Source: Halorubrum sp. SD626R (GTDB taxonomy: Archaea; Halobacteriota; Halobacteria; Halobacteriales; Haloferacaceae). From it: a stretch of 64,000 nt of DNA. The position numbers and the translations under genes are program-made. Under the pieces are notes generated by a model. That model ran no database searches, had not been told where the DNA came from, and was given only the letters and a program-made list of their open reading frames with translations. Where the stretch lies: assembly GCF_001261915.1 (NCBI RefSeq), contig NZ_CVRT01000053.1, positions 26,383 through 90,382 of the forward strand, given 5' to 3'. Shown here in pieces: positions 16,748-24,936 of this stretch (the stretch's first letter is position 1; each line of letters opens with the position of its first letter).

Positions 16748-17284
16748 ATGTCCGATCAACTCGAAACCGCGACGCTCGGCGGCGGGTGCTTCTGGTGTAC
16801 CGAGGCGGCGCTCGAACAGCTCGCCGGCGTCGAGTCGGTCACGTCCGGCTACGCGGGCGGCGATGTCGAGAACCCCACGTACAAGCAGGTCTGCTCCGGC
16901 AACACCGGCCACGCCGAGGTCGTGCAGGTGGAGTTCGACCCCGACGCCATTGCCTACGACGAGGTGCTCGAAGCGTTCTTCGAGATCCACGACCCGACCC
17001 AGCTCAACCGACAGGGCCCCGACGTGGGGAGCCAGTACCGCTCGATCGTCCTCTACCACAGCGAGGCCCAGCGCGAGGCCGCCGCGGCCTACATCGAGGC
17101 GCTCGACGAGGAGTACGACGACGACGTGGTGACGGAGCTCGACCGGCTGGAGACGTTCTACCGCGCCGAGGAACACCACCAGGACTACTTCGCGAAGAAC
17201 CCGAACGACTCCTACTGCACCTTCCACGCCAAGCCGAAGATGGAGAAGGTGCGCGAGAAGTTCGAGGCGAAGGTCGCGAAGTAA
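16748..17284 (+). CDS. msrA: peptide methionine sulfoxide reductase MsrA
   Basis: MsrA reduces the S-epimer of methionine sulfoxide in proteins, repairing oxidative damage. The 178-residue protein opens with GGGCFWCTEA, whose first cysteine (Cys14) is catalytic, and contains the family blocks GYAGGDVENPTYKQVCSGNTGHAEVV and DVGSQYRS. Regenerating cysteines are likely Cys17 or Cys48. The ATG at 16748 is the only start that leaves the active-site strand intact; the upstream frame runs through repeat copy A. The gene is enclosed by repeat copies A and B in opposite orientation. Confidence 0.95.
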   Translation: MSDQLETATLGGGCFWCTEAALEQLAGVESVTSGYAGGDVENPTYKQVCSGNTGHAEVVQVEFDPDAIAYDEVLEAFFEIHDPTQLNRQGPDVGSQYRSIVLYHSEAQREAAAAYIEALDEEYDDDVVTELDRLETFYRAEEHHQDYFAKNPNDSYCTFHAKPKMEKVREKFEAKVAK

Positions 17285-17314
17285 GAGGTTTGCGAGTTCG
17301 AGGTCCAGAACGAC

Positions 17315-17776
17315 TGTTTATAGGCGATCGTCGAGAGTAGGTCAGTGGACAGCTCCGAAGCCCCAGTCAATCGCTTATAAGTAGCAGAGATCGAATCGGT
17401 GACGAAGGCCTCCAAAGCCCCAGCCGCTCGGCGATGCGTGATCGATAACCCTGCAGTGAACACCGTCAAAGCCCCAGCCGCTCGGCGATGCGTGATCGAT
17501 GACCCTGCAGTGAACACCGTCAAAGCCCCAGCCGCGAGGACTCGCGCGCCTCGCTGCGCTCCTCGTCACTCGCTCCACTCGTTCCTGCGGTGCTTGCGTC
17601 GTCGTGCTTCGTCCTCGCGACTGCCCCTTTGAGTCCCACCCGACCGCCCCGCACAGCACCTCACGCCTCCCCAGCCTCGTCGCTGGCGCCGTCGGCGCCA
17701 GCGACTCCCTCGCACGCGCACCTCGCGAGCCTTCGGCCCGCTCGGAGGCGCGCGCCACCGCCTCGGCCATTTATAA
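17315..17776 (-). repeat. dispersed structured repeat, copy B, with tandem 54-bp tail units
   Basis: The largest copy, reading on the minus strand. TATA-like TTATAAA (17770-17776) precedes gcggtggcgcgcgcc, P1 CGAGC/GCTCG (17740-17744 with 17726-17730), P2 of 12 perfect bp with a 3-nt loop (17694-17705 with 17679-17690), the block matching gtgggactcaaaggggcag (17621-17639), and P3 of 9 bp (17611-17619 with 17533-17541) closing a roughly 70-nt insert. The tail ggctggggctttg is then repeated: two 54-bp tandem units (17413-17520), a third with TTATAA, and a diverged fourth near 17351-17368. Bases 17777-17874 hold the ribH promoter region. Confidence 0.8.
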
Positions 17777-17874
17777 GCAACAATCACCCGTTTCCCCACC
17801 ATTCCCGAATCAGTTCGCCCGGCGACCCGGCCCCGGAACGGTAGACCTTTGCCGCCCCCGGTGCGACCGATAGT

Positions 17875-18279
17875 ATGGTCTCGCTGGGACTGGTGGTGGC
17901 GCGGTTCAACGACTCCGTCACGGAGCCGATGGCCGAGGCCGCCCGCGAGGCGGCCGCCGACCGCGACGCGGTCGTCGTCGACGAGGTGAGCGTGCCGGGG
18001 GCGTACGACAGCCCCCTGGCCGCCGACCGGCTCGCGCGCCGGGACGACGTCGACGCCGTGGCGGTCGTCGGCGCCATCGTCACCGGCGACACCGACCACG
18101 ACCGCGTCATCGCGAGCGCGACCGCCGAACAGCTCACGCGGGTGAGCCTCGACCGCGACACCCCGGTCACGTTCGGCGTGAGCGGCCCGGGGATGTCCGG
18201 CGCGGAGGCCCGCGAGCGGATCGGCAAGGGCGCGGAGGCGGCGACCGCCGCGATCGACCTCGCGGAGGAGCTCGAATGA
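17875..18279 (+). CDS. ribH: 6,7-dimethyl-8-ribityllumazine synthase
   Basis: Lumazine synthase condenses the ribityl-pyrimidine with dihydroxybutanone phosphate, the penultimate step to riboflavin. The 134-residue protein has the expected LGLVVARFNDSVTEPM start, the VPGAYDSPLAADRL substrate-binding loop, and the VVGAIVTGDTDHDRVIA segment with the catalytic histidine. The short length and single-domain layout match archaeal RibH. No other riboflavin gene is next to it; it is followed 31 bases later by an aminotransferase. Confidence 0.92.
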   Translation: MVSLGLVVARFNDSVTEPMAEAAREAAADRDAVVVDEVSVPGAYDSPLAADRLARRDDVDAVAVVGAIVTGDTDHDRVIASATAEQLTRVSLDRDTPVTFGVSGPGMSGAEARERIGKGAEAATAAIDLAEELE

Positions 18280-18310
18280 GCGGTGGAGACGACAGACGGA
18301 CCCAACGACA

Positions 18311-19465
18311 ATGAGCGACGCATACGACTTCTCAGAGCGGATCGGACGCGTAGAGCCCAGCGCCACGCTGGCGATATCGAACCTGGCGGCCGAGAAGGAG
18401 GCGGAGGGCGCCGACATCGTCGACCTCTCGGTCGGCGAACCCGACTTCGACACCCCGGAAAACGTCGTCGAGGCGGGCAAAGAGGCCCTCGACGCGGGCC
18501 ACACGGGATACACCTCCTCGAACGGGATCCCGAAGCTGAAGGAGGCCATCGCCGAGAAGCTCCGCGGCACCGGGATCGACGCCGACGCCGACGAGGTGAT
18601 CGTCACCCCCGGCGGCAAGCAGGCCCTGTACGAGACGTTCCAGACGCTGATCGACGACGGCGACGAGGTCGTCCTCCTCGATCCGGCGTGGGTCTCCTAC
18701 GAGGCGATGGCGAAGCTCGCGGGGGGCGACCTCTCGCGCGTCGACCTCGCGCCGCACGGCTTCCAGCTGGAGCCCGCGCTCGACGACCTCGCGGAGACGG
18801 TGTCGGACGACACCGAGCTGCTCGTCGTCAACTCCCCGTCGAACCCCACGGGCGCGGTCTTCTCGGAAACCGCGCTGGAGGGCGTCCGCGACCTCGCCGT
18901 CGAGCACGACGTCGCCGTGATCTCCGACGAGATCTACGAGCGCATCATCTACGACGCCGAGCACGTCTCGCTCGCGAGCCTCGACGGGATGGCCGACCGC
19001 ACGGTGACGATCAACGGCTTCTCGAAGGCGTTCTCGATGACCGGGTGGCGGCTCGGCTACCTGCACGCCACGGACGACTTCGTCGGGCAGGCGGGGAAGC
19101 TCCACTCGCACTCCGTCTCCTGCGCCACGAACTTCGTGCAACGCGCGGGCGTCGAGGCGCTGGAGAACACCGACGAGTCGGTCGAGGAGATGCGGCGGGC
19201 GTTCGCCGACCGCCGCGACCTCCTCGTCGACCTGTTCGACGAGCACGGCGTCGACGTCGACGTCGGCGACGGCGCCTTCTACATGATGATCCCGGTCGAC
19301 GAGGACGACCAGGCGTGGTGCGAGGCCGCGATCGAGGAGGCGTACGTCGCGTGCGTCCCGGGGAGCGCGTTCAACGCGCCCGGTCACGCCCGCATCTCGT
19401 ACGCCGCGAACGAGGAGCGCCTGCGCGAGGCGGTCGACCGGCTCGTCTCGAACGACCTGCTGTAG
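18311..19465 (+). CDS. class I/II PLP-dependent aminotransferase (AspC-like)
   Basis: A 384-residue fold-type I aminotransferase. Recognisable blocks are VDLSVGEPDFDTPENV, YTSSNGIPKLKEAIA, NSPSNPTGAVFS, ISDEIYERIIYD and NGFSKAFSMTGWRLGYL, in which Lys239 forms the Schiff base with PLP. Near the C-terminus GSAFNAPGHARISYA supplies the carboxylate-binding arginine. The pattern is that of archaeal aspartate or broad-specificity aminotransferases. Start codon chosen as the first ATG after the ribH stop, with which it may be cotranscribed. Confidence 0.92.
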   Translation: MSDAYDFSERIGRVEPSATLAISNLAAEKEAEGADIVDLSVGEPDFDTPENVVEAGKEALDAGHTGYTSSNGIPKLKEAIAEKLRGTGIDADADEVIVTPGGKQALYETFQTLIDDGDEVVLLDPAWVSYEAMAKLAGGDLSRVDLAPHGFQLEPALDDLAETVSDDTELLVVNSPSNPTGAVFSETALEGVRDLAVEHDVAVISDEIYERIIYDAEHVSLASLDGMADRTVTINGFSKAFSMTGWRLGYLHATDDFVGQAGKLHSHSVSCATNFVQRAGVEALENTDESVEEMRRAFADRRDLLVDLFDEHGVDVDVGDGAFYMMIPVDEDDQAWCEAAIEEAYVACVPGSAFNAPGHARISYAANEERLREAVDRLVSNDLL

Positions 19466-19544
19466 GGCGACCCGGAGGCCACGCGGCTCCGTCGTCGACC
19501 CCCTTCCGAAACCCTTACTCGCCGCCCGCGTGGTACGTTCGGGT

Positions 19545-19853
19545 ATGAGCGACACCGCAGCGTCGAACGACGGGGAGGACGCGACCGCAGTCGACGCCGA
19601 GGAGGTCCGTCACGTCGCGGAACTGGCCCGCGTCCGGCTCGACGACGACGAGGTCGACGAGTTCGCGGCGCAGTTCGGCGACATCCTGGAGTACTTCGAG
19701 GCCCTCGACGAGGTCCCGGAGACCGAGCGCGAGGAGGACCTCGTCAACGTGATGCGCCCCGACGAGGTCGAGGAGGGACTCACGCAGGCGGAGGCGCTGT
19801 CGAACGCCGAGGAGACGGCGGACGGCTACTTCGTCGGCCCGAAGGTGTCGTAG
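19545..19853 (+). CDS. gatC: Asp-tRNA(Asn)/Glu-tRNA(Gln) amidotransferase subunit C
   Basis: GatC is the small subunit that stabilises GatA and GatB in the tRNA-dependent amidation of Asp-tRNA(Asn) or Glu-tRNA(Gln). The 102-residue protein has the family pattern VRHVAELARVRLDDDEVDEFAAQFGDILEYFEALDEV. The ATG at 19545 is chosen over an in-frame upstream codon because the intervening five residues are not conserved-looking. gatA begins at the next base after its stop codon. Confidence 0.94.
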   Translation: MSDTAASNDGEDATAVDAEEVRHVAELARVRLDDDEVDEFAAQFGDILEYFEALDEVPETEREEDLVNVMRPDEVEEGLTQAEALSNAEETADGYFVGPKVS

Positions 19854-21161
19854 ATGGCGGCCGACCACAACGCCTTCATTACGGAGGCGACGATCGAGGG
19901 CGACGCGGACGCCGAGGGGCCGCTCGCGGACGCGACCGTCGCGGTCAAGGACAACATCTCCACCGAGGGGATCCGGACGACCTGCGGCTCCGAGATGCTC
20001 GCCGACTACGTCCCGCCGTACTCCGCGACGGTCGTCGACCGCCTCACGGATGCGGGCGCGACCGTCGTCGGCAAGGCGAACATGGACGAGTTCGGGATGG
20101 GGACGACGACCGAGACCTCCGCGTTCGGCCCTACGCGGAACCCCGTCGATCCGGAGCGCGTCCCCGGCGGCTCCTCCGGCGGGTCGGCGGCCGCGGTCGC
20201 CGCGGGCGGGGCCGATCTCGCGCTCGGCTCAGACACGGGCGGGTCGGTGCGTTGCCCGGCCGCGTTCTGCGGCGTCGTCGGCATCAAGCCCACGTACGGG
20301 CTCGTCTCGCGGTACGGGCTCGTCGCGTACGCGAACTCCCTCGAACAGATCGGGCCGATCGCGGGCACCGTCGAGGAGGCGGCCGCCGCGCTCGACGCCA
20401 TCGCGGGCCCCGACCCGCACGACGGGACGACCCGCGACCTGGGCGAGGTCGAGGGCGCCGATCCCGACGCGAGCTACGCCGCGGCCGCCGACGGCGACGT
20501 CGACGGGCTGACGATAGGCGTCCCGACCGAGTTGTTCGAGGGCGCCGACGAGCGCGTCGTCGAGACGGTCGAGGCCGCGATCGCGGACCTGGAGGCGCGG
20601 GGGGCGGAGACGACGGAGATCTCGCTGCCCTCCGTCGAGCACGCGGTCCAGGCGTACTACGTCATCGCGATGGCGGAGGCCTCCTCGAACCTCGCGCGGT
20701 TCGACGGCGTGCGCTACGGGAACCGCGCCGAGTCGGACGGCAACTGGAACGAGTCGTTCGCGGAAACGCGCGAGGAGGGGTTCGGCGCGGAGGTCAAGCG
20801 CCGTATCCTGCTCGGCACGTACGCGCTCTCGGCGGGTTACCACGACAAGTACTACCAGAAGGCGCAGGACGCCCGCGCGTGGGTCCGGCGGGACTTCGAG
20901 GACGCCTTCGCCGACGTGGACGTGATCGCGTCGCCGACGATGCCCGTGCTCCCCTTCGAGCTCGGCGAGAGTCTCGACGACCCGCTGCGGATGTACCTCG
21001 CGGACGCGAACACGACCCCGGTCAACCTCGCGAACCTCCCGGCCGTATCGGTGCCGGCCGGCGAGGCCGACGGGCTCCCGGTCGGGCTCCAGCTCGTCGG
21101 GTCGAAGTTCGACGAGGAGACGGTTATCCGGGCCGCGAGCGCCGTCGAGGACGCCAGCTGA
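19854..21161 (+). CDS. gatA: Asp-tRNA(Asn)/Glu-tRNA(Gln) amidotransferase subunit A
   Basis: GatA is the amidase that releases ammonia from glutamine for the GatB active site. The 435-residue protein carries the Ser-cisSer-Lys triad: Lys32 in VAVKDNI, the cis-serine in GGSSGGSAAAVAAG (107-108) and Ser131 in SDTGGSVRCPA. The rest of the amidase signature is complete. gatC precedes it with no gap; gatB is not in the window, which is common in archaea. Confidence 0.96.
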   Translation: MAADHNAFITEATIEGDADAEGPLADATVAVKDNISTEGIRTTCGSEMLADYVPPYSATVVDRLTDAGATVVGKANMDEFGMGTTTETSAFGPTRNPVDPERVPGGSSGGSAAAVAAGGADLALGSDTGGSVRCPAAFCGVVGIKPTYGLVSRYGLVAYANSLEQIGPIAGTVEEAAAALDAIAGPDPHDGTTRDLGEVEGADPDASYAAAADGDVDGLTIGVPTELFEGADERVVETVEAAIADLEARGAETTEISLPSVEHAVQAYYVIAMAEASSNLARFDGVRYGNRAESDGNWNESFAETREEGFGAEVKRRILLGTYALSAGYHDKYYQKAQDARAWVRRDFEDAFADVDVIASPTMPVLPFELGESLDDPLRMYLADANTTPVNLANLPAVSVPAGEADGLPVGLQLVGSKFDEETVIRAASAVEDAS

Positions 21162-21251
21162 GGGCCGCCGTCGACGGCTTTTAATCCACGTTAAACCGAC
21201 TTGAGCGTCTCGCCCGGTTTTGTGTCTCCCGCCCGTTCTCCCGGGCGCACC

Positions 21252-22007
21252 ATGACCGAATCCGAGTCGACCGCGACGGACGCGTTCGACCGCGAGACCG
21301 TTCGCTCCGCCAGTCGGGTCGCCGTCGCGGCGCTCGCGCTGGTGGGCGTGTTGTCCCTGTTCACGCTGCTGCCGGGCGTCGACCGGCTGGTCCCGCTCAC
21401 GCCGGTCACGTTCGCCGCGGTCGCGGGCGCCGTGGCGACGGCCGCGGTCGTCGCGCTCCTCCTGTTCGCCGCGCCGAGGGTCGCCTCGCTGACGCGGGCC
21501 GCGCTCTACCGGACGGACGCCGCGGAGCGCGTCGAGCGCATCGCCGAGAACGGCGCCGCGCTGGCCTACTGGCTCGTCGTCCTCGCGGCCGTATTGGTCG
21601 CGCACCGCGGGTTCGCCGGCGCCGTGGTCCCGCTGCCCGACGGGTTCGCGTGGGCGTACGACGCCGCGTTCCTGGTCGCGTCGCTCGTCCCGCTCGTCTT
21701 CGTCGCGGCGCGGCTGACCGTGACGGTCGACCCGCTCTCGACGCTCGTCGCCGACCGCGTGATCGAGCCCGAATCGGCGGAGGGTCGCGGGGACGACGCG
21801 GACGGCGACGAGACGGCGACGACCGAGGGCGAATCCGACCGGTCCGCGACCGGGATCGACGCGGCCGATTCGCAGGGACACTCGATCGAGGAGCGGTGGG
21901 GCGTCGCCGACGAGTTCGGAGCGGCGGACGGCGGCGAGTCGAACGGCGATGGATCGGAAGATGAGTCGGACGGCGGGAGGCCGGGCGGCGAGCCGACGGG
22001 CTCCTGA
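21252..22007 (+). CDS. haloarchaeal membrane protein with acidic cytoplasmic tail
   Basis: A 251-residue protein with about five hydrophobic segments in its first 165 residues (for example VALVGVLSLFTLLPG and VVALLLFAAPRVASL) followed by a long Asp/Glu/Gly/Ser-rich tail of about 85 residues with no hydrophobic character. No enzyme motif is seen. The ATG at 21252 is preferred; a TTG at 21201 would add 17 residues of low quality. Function unknown. Confidence 0.75.
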   Translation: MTESESTATDAFDRETVRSASRVAVAALALVGVLSLFTLLPGVDRLVPLTPVTFAAVAGAVATAAVVALLLFAAPRVASLTRAALYRTDAAERVERIAENGAALAYWLVVLAAVLVAHRGFAGAVVPLPDGFAWAYDAAFLVASLVPLVFVAARLTVTVDPLSTLVADRVIEPESAEGRGDDADGDETATTEGESDRSATGIDAADSQGHSIEERWGVADEFGAADGGESNGDGSEDESDGGRPGGEPTGS

Positions 22008-22116
22008 GGCGGACCGGTCGAGCGCGCCGACCGGGCCGCGTACCTGAGCGAGTCGCCGCTCCGGCTCCCGGAGCGCGATCCGGAACGTCCATACCCGCCC
22101 CGGTGAACGGGGAGGT

Positions 22117-22623
22117 ATGGCGCTGACCGACGAAGAGCGGAGCCGGCTCGCCGACATCGTCCGGCTCCAGCCGACGAAGAACGGCGAGCTGCAGGACGCG
22201 TGGGGGCTCGAGGGCGGCAGCGAGGTGCACCAGTACCTGCAGAACCATCTGAAGGAGTACTACTACCGCGACGACGACAGCCTGATCCGATCGACGGCGG
22301 AGGCGAACGACCTCGTCGACGTCGAGCCCGGGATCGAGGCCGACGCGGTGGCGAAGGGCGGCGCGCCGGAGACGATCCGCGTCCCGGAGCTCGTGGCACA
22401 GGTGTCCGAGGTCGTGGCGGGCCCCGACGAGCGCTCGCAGTCGGTCGTCAGTGTGCTCAACGCCGTCCGCGAGGCGTTCGACGTCGACCCCGAGGTCGAC
22501 GAGGTGCGGCGCGCGCTCCGGACCCTCGAACGCAAGAACGTCGTCGAGGTCGTCTACCGGACCGTCCCGACGTTCAAGCTCGCCGTCGAGCGCGACGAGA
22601 TTACGGTCGAAGTGAGCGAATAA
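22117..22623 (+). CDS. DUF5797-like winged-helix protein
   Basis: A 168-residue haloarchaeal protein with features of the DUF5797 family (assigned from memory of the family, not by search). The N-terminal part (LADIVRLQPTKNGELQDAWGLEGGSEVHQYL) reads like a helix-turn-helix, followed by YYYRDDDSLIRST, the wing. A second helical region near 110-150 (VVSVLNAVREAFDVDPEVDEVRRALRTLERKNVVEVVYRTVPTF) also resembles a winged helix, so the protein probably has two DNA-binding-like domains. Likely a transcription regulator of unknown targets. Confidence 0.75.
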   Translation: MALTDEERSRLADIVRLQPTKNGELQDAWGLEGGSEVHQYLQNHLKEYYYRDDDSLIRSTAEANDLVDVEPGIEADAVAKGGAPETIRVPELVAQVSEVVAGPDERSQSVVSVLNAVREAFDVDPEVDEVRRALRTLERKNVVEVVYRTVPTFKLAVERDEITVEVSE

Positions 22624-22643
22624 ACGTTCGTCTTCGGTGTTCG

Positions 22644-22895
22644 TTTATAAACAGTCGACGCTGGACGAGTCAGACACATCTCCGAAGGCACAGCCGATCG
22701 TTCATATACAATCGACAAGGGATCGACAGTGAAGCCCTCCAAAGCCCCAGCCTCGTCGCCGGCGCTGTGCGCCGGCTGCCAGAGGCGCTTCGCGCCTCGC
22801 TGCCGCGGCCGGCGGCGGCCGCGGGCTCCCTCGTGCGGGCTGCTCGCGCCCTACCGGGCGCTCGCAGGCGCACGCCACCGCATTCTACTTATGAA
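22644..22895 (-). repeat. dispersed structured repeat, copy C (short form)
   Basis: Reads on the minus strand. A TATA-like ttcataag (22888-22895) lies about 27 nt before P1, here GCGCCC/GGGCGC with loop ggta (22856-22861 with 22846-22851). The middle holds three perfect hairpins: CCGCGGCC/GGCCGCGG (22803-22810 with 22817-22824), GAGGCGC/GCGCCTC (22782-22798) and GCCGGCGC/GCGCCGGC (22758-22776). It lacks the gaggctggggaggcgtg...caaaggggcag portion and P3 of copies A and B, passing directly to gaggctggggctttggagg, then a diverged second tail unit ending in TTTATAAAC (22644-22652). No ORF of quality lies in this gap. Confidence 0.75.
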
Positions 22896-22913
22896 TAGTC
22901 GTAGCCAGCCCTG

Positions 22914-23237
22914 TCACATCCCCATGTCGGCGGCCGCGTCGGGGACCGGGAGGTCGTTGACGGCGACGCCGAGCAGCTCCGCGGCGTGGTCGAGCGCCAT
23001 GTCGAACCCGTAGTACCGCTCCAGCTCGTCGCCGGTCGGCCCGGGTCGGACCTTCAGCATCGCGTACCCCTCGACGTTCTGTGCGACGGTGGCCTCGTCG
23101 CCCCCCGTCGAGAACGTGATCCGCCGCTCGCCGTCGGCCACCTCGTAGCGCGCCGCGATCCCGTTCGCTTCCGCTTCGGTGGACTCGGCCTCGACCCCTT
23201 CCGAGTCGGCCTCCCCGTCGGCCGTCGTATCGGTCAT
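22914..23237 (-). CDS. conserved haloarchaeal protein (DUF7111-like)
   Basis: A 107-residue acidic protein. The first 28 residues are a low-complexity Asp/Glu/Ala leader; the remainder (AARYEVADGERRITFSTGGDEATVAQNVEGYAMLKVRPG...) looks like a small beta-rich domain ending in a helix (MALDHAAELLGVAV). No known catalytic motif. The DUF7111 label is from family memory and uncertain. Monocistronic, ending 18 bases from repeat copy C. Confidence 0.65.
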   Translation of the reverse strand: MTDTTADGEADSEGVEAESTEAEANGIAARYEVADGERRITFSTGGDEATVAQNVEGYAMLKVRPGPTGDELERYYGFDMALDHAAELLGVAVNDLPVPDAAADMGM

Positions 23238-23322
23238 ACTTCGGGTAGGGACCGATGCCTGTCGTATCTGTCGGTCGTCGAGGGCGGTGACTGGGACGGG
23301 GGCGGGGATCCGTCGTCTCGCC

Positions 23323-23865
23323 CTATCGCGGGTCCCAGCCGTGGAACTCGCCGCCGGTCTCCAGTTCGAGGTCGAACGCGTCGATCATCCCGCCGAGCCC
23401 GGCGTACCCCTGCGCGAGCGCCGCGATCCCGACGATCGTCTCGTCGTCGTACAGGGCGGCGATCTCGTCGTGAGCGACCGCGTCGACCTCGCGGCGGACG
23501 ACCGAGATCGCGTAGTCGACGAGCGTCGTCTCGTCGCCATCGAGGGGTGACAGGTCGTCGGTGCCGATCCCGGCGATGACCTCGTCGTCGATCCCGACGC
23601 CGCGGGCGATGTTGACGTGCTGGTGCCACTCGTAGCGGTTGCGCGTCTCGCTCGCGGCGGCGAGGATCACGAGCTCGCGGTCGCGCTCCGAGAGCCCGCT
23701 GTCGGTCCACAGCGAGCTCAGGAACGAGCGCAGCCCGGCGAGCACTTGTGGATTGTTTCCGAGCGACCGGTAGACGTGGAGCGGTTTCCCCTGGAGCGAC
23801 GACTCCAGCAGCTCCTCGTACTCCGCGGCCACGTCCGACGCGTCGACGTATGGAACGCGGGCCAT
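23323..23865 (-). CDS. carboxymuconolactone decarboxylase / AhpD-like family protein
   Basis: A 180-residue all-alpha protein of the CMD/AhpD superfamily. The diagnostic part is LSERDRELVILAAASETRNRYEWHQHVNIARGVGI (about 76-110), with the paired histidines of the substrate pocket. The CxxC of peroxidase-type AhpD is absent, so a redox-active disulfide is unlikely; a decarboxylase or lyase-like role, or none, is possible. The ATG at 23865 (MARVPYVDASDV) matches the usual family start. It is divergent from menA. Confidence 0.85.
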   Translation of the reverse strand: MARVPYVDASDVAAEYEELLESSLQGKPLHVYRSLGNNPQVLAGLRSFLSSLWTDSGLSERDRELVILAAASETRNRYEWHQHVNIARGVGIDDEVIAGIGTDDLSPLDGDETTLVDYAISVVRREVDAVAHDEIAALYDDETIVGIAALAQGYAGLGGMIDAFDLELETGGEFHGWDPR

Positions 23866-24004
23866 GTGGGGGAGTCGTCGTCGGTCGGGATAGCTCTGGG
23901 TGTCGCGGACGGCTCCGCCGGATCGGTTCGGGAGGGAGTCGATTCGGAGCGCGGATCGGTCCGGGATGGCAAGGTTAAGGGATGCGACGCGCCTAACTCC
24001 TCCA

Positions 24005-24934
24005 ATGAGCACCGAGGTGTCGCGGCGGCGGGCGTGGGTGATCGCCGCGCGGCCGCAGACGCTGCCCGCGGCGGCCGCGCCGGTGATCGTCGGCGTCGGT
24101 CTCGCGCTTCGGACCGGCGCGTTCGCCCCGCTCCCGGCGCTCGCGGCGTTCGTCGGCGCGGCGCTGATCCAGGTCGGCACCAACTTCGCGAACGACTACT
24201 ACGACGCGATCCAGGGGGCCGACACGGACGACCGCGAGGGGTTCACCCGCGTCGTCGCCAGCGGCCTCATCGAACCGGCCGAGGTGAAGCGGGCGATGTG
24301 GCTGACGTTCGCGGCCGCGATCCTCGTCGGCACGTACCTCGTCTACGTGGGGGGCGTCCCGATCCTCGTGATCGGCCTGGCGTCCGTCGCCGCGGGGATC
24401 GCCTACACCGGCGGGCCGTACCCCCTCGGCTACCACGGCCTCGGCGATCTCTTCGTCTTCGTCTTCTTCGGCGTGATCGCCGTCACCGGGACCTACTACG
24501 TGCAGGCGGCCGCCCTCGTCGGCGAGGCGTTCCCACTGTGGCTCCCGGGGGGCACGGTCACGCTCGCGGCCGTCGTCGCCAGCCTCCCGATCGCCGCGCT
24601 GTCGACGAATATCCTCGTGGTCAACAACGTGCGCGACTTAGAGGAGGACGCGGCGACCGGCAAGCGCACCCTCGCGGTCCGGTTCGGCTACCGGTTCTCG
24701 CGGGCCCAGTACGTCGGGCTCCTCGCGCTCGCCTACCTCGCTCCCGTCTGGTTCCTCGCCCGCGGGGACGGCCCAGCGGTGCTGCTCCCGCTCGTCACGC
24801 TCCCGCTCGCGGCCGCCGTCGCGCGCACCGTCCTGACGGAGACCGCCGGCGACGCGCTCAACCCCGCGCTGGAGTCGACCGGGAAGCTCCTCGCGGCGTA
24901 CGCCGTCGCGTTCGCCGTCGGCCTCGCGCTCTGA
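24005..24934 (+). CDS. menA: 1,4-dihydroxy-2-naphthoate polyprenyltransferase
   Basis: MenA attaches the isoprenoid tail to dihydroxynaphthoate in menaquinone synthesis. The 309-residue integral membrane enzyme has about nine hydrophobic helices and both aspartate-rich motifs of the UbiA family: NDYYDAIQGAD (63-73) and NNVRDLEEDAATGKRTLAVRFG near the middle. The N-terminal ARPQTLPAAAAPV is typical of MenA. menC follows two bases after its stop on the same strand, so the pair is an operon. Confidence 0.93.
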   Translation: MSTEVSRRRAWVIAARPQTLPAAAAPVIVGVGLALRTGAFAPLPALAAFVGAALIQVGTNFANDYYDAIQGADTDDREGFTRVVASGLIEPAEVKRAMWLTFAAAILVGTYLVYVGGVPILVIGLASVAAGIAYTGGPYPLGYHGLGDLFVFVFFGVIAVTGTYYVQAAALVGEAFPLWLPGGTVTLAAVVASLPIAALSTNILVVNNVRDLEEDAATGKRTLAVRFGYRFSRAQYVGLLALAYLAPVWFLARGDGPAVLLPLVTLPLAAAVARTVLTETAGDALNPALESTGKLLAAYAVAFAVGLAL

Positions 24935-24936
24935 CC

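Noticed and set aside
17413..17541. Possible CRISPR array
   Set aside because: The units are direct 54-bp tandems with no unique spacers, only two full copies, and no cas genes nearby.
17399..17632. Open frame through repeat copy B coding KAPAARRCVID-type repeats
   Set aside because: It is the translation of the 54-bp tandem DNA units. The same DNA is open in other frames, there is no start context, and homologous copies A, C and D do not keep the frame.
16430..17776. Composite transposon around msrA
   Set aside because: No transposase, terminal inverted repeats with target duplication, or integrase can be seen. Kept only as a hypothesis in the findings.
20229..22157. 642-codon antisense frame across gatA
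   Set aside because: No domain is recognisable and it conflicts with gatA and the membrane-protein gene.
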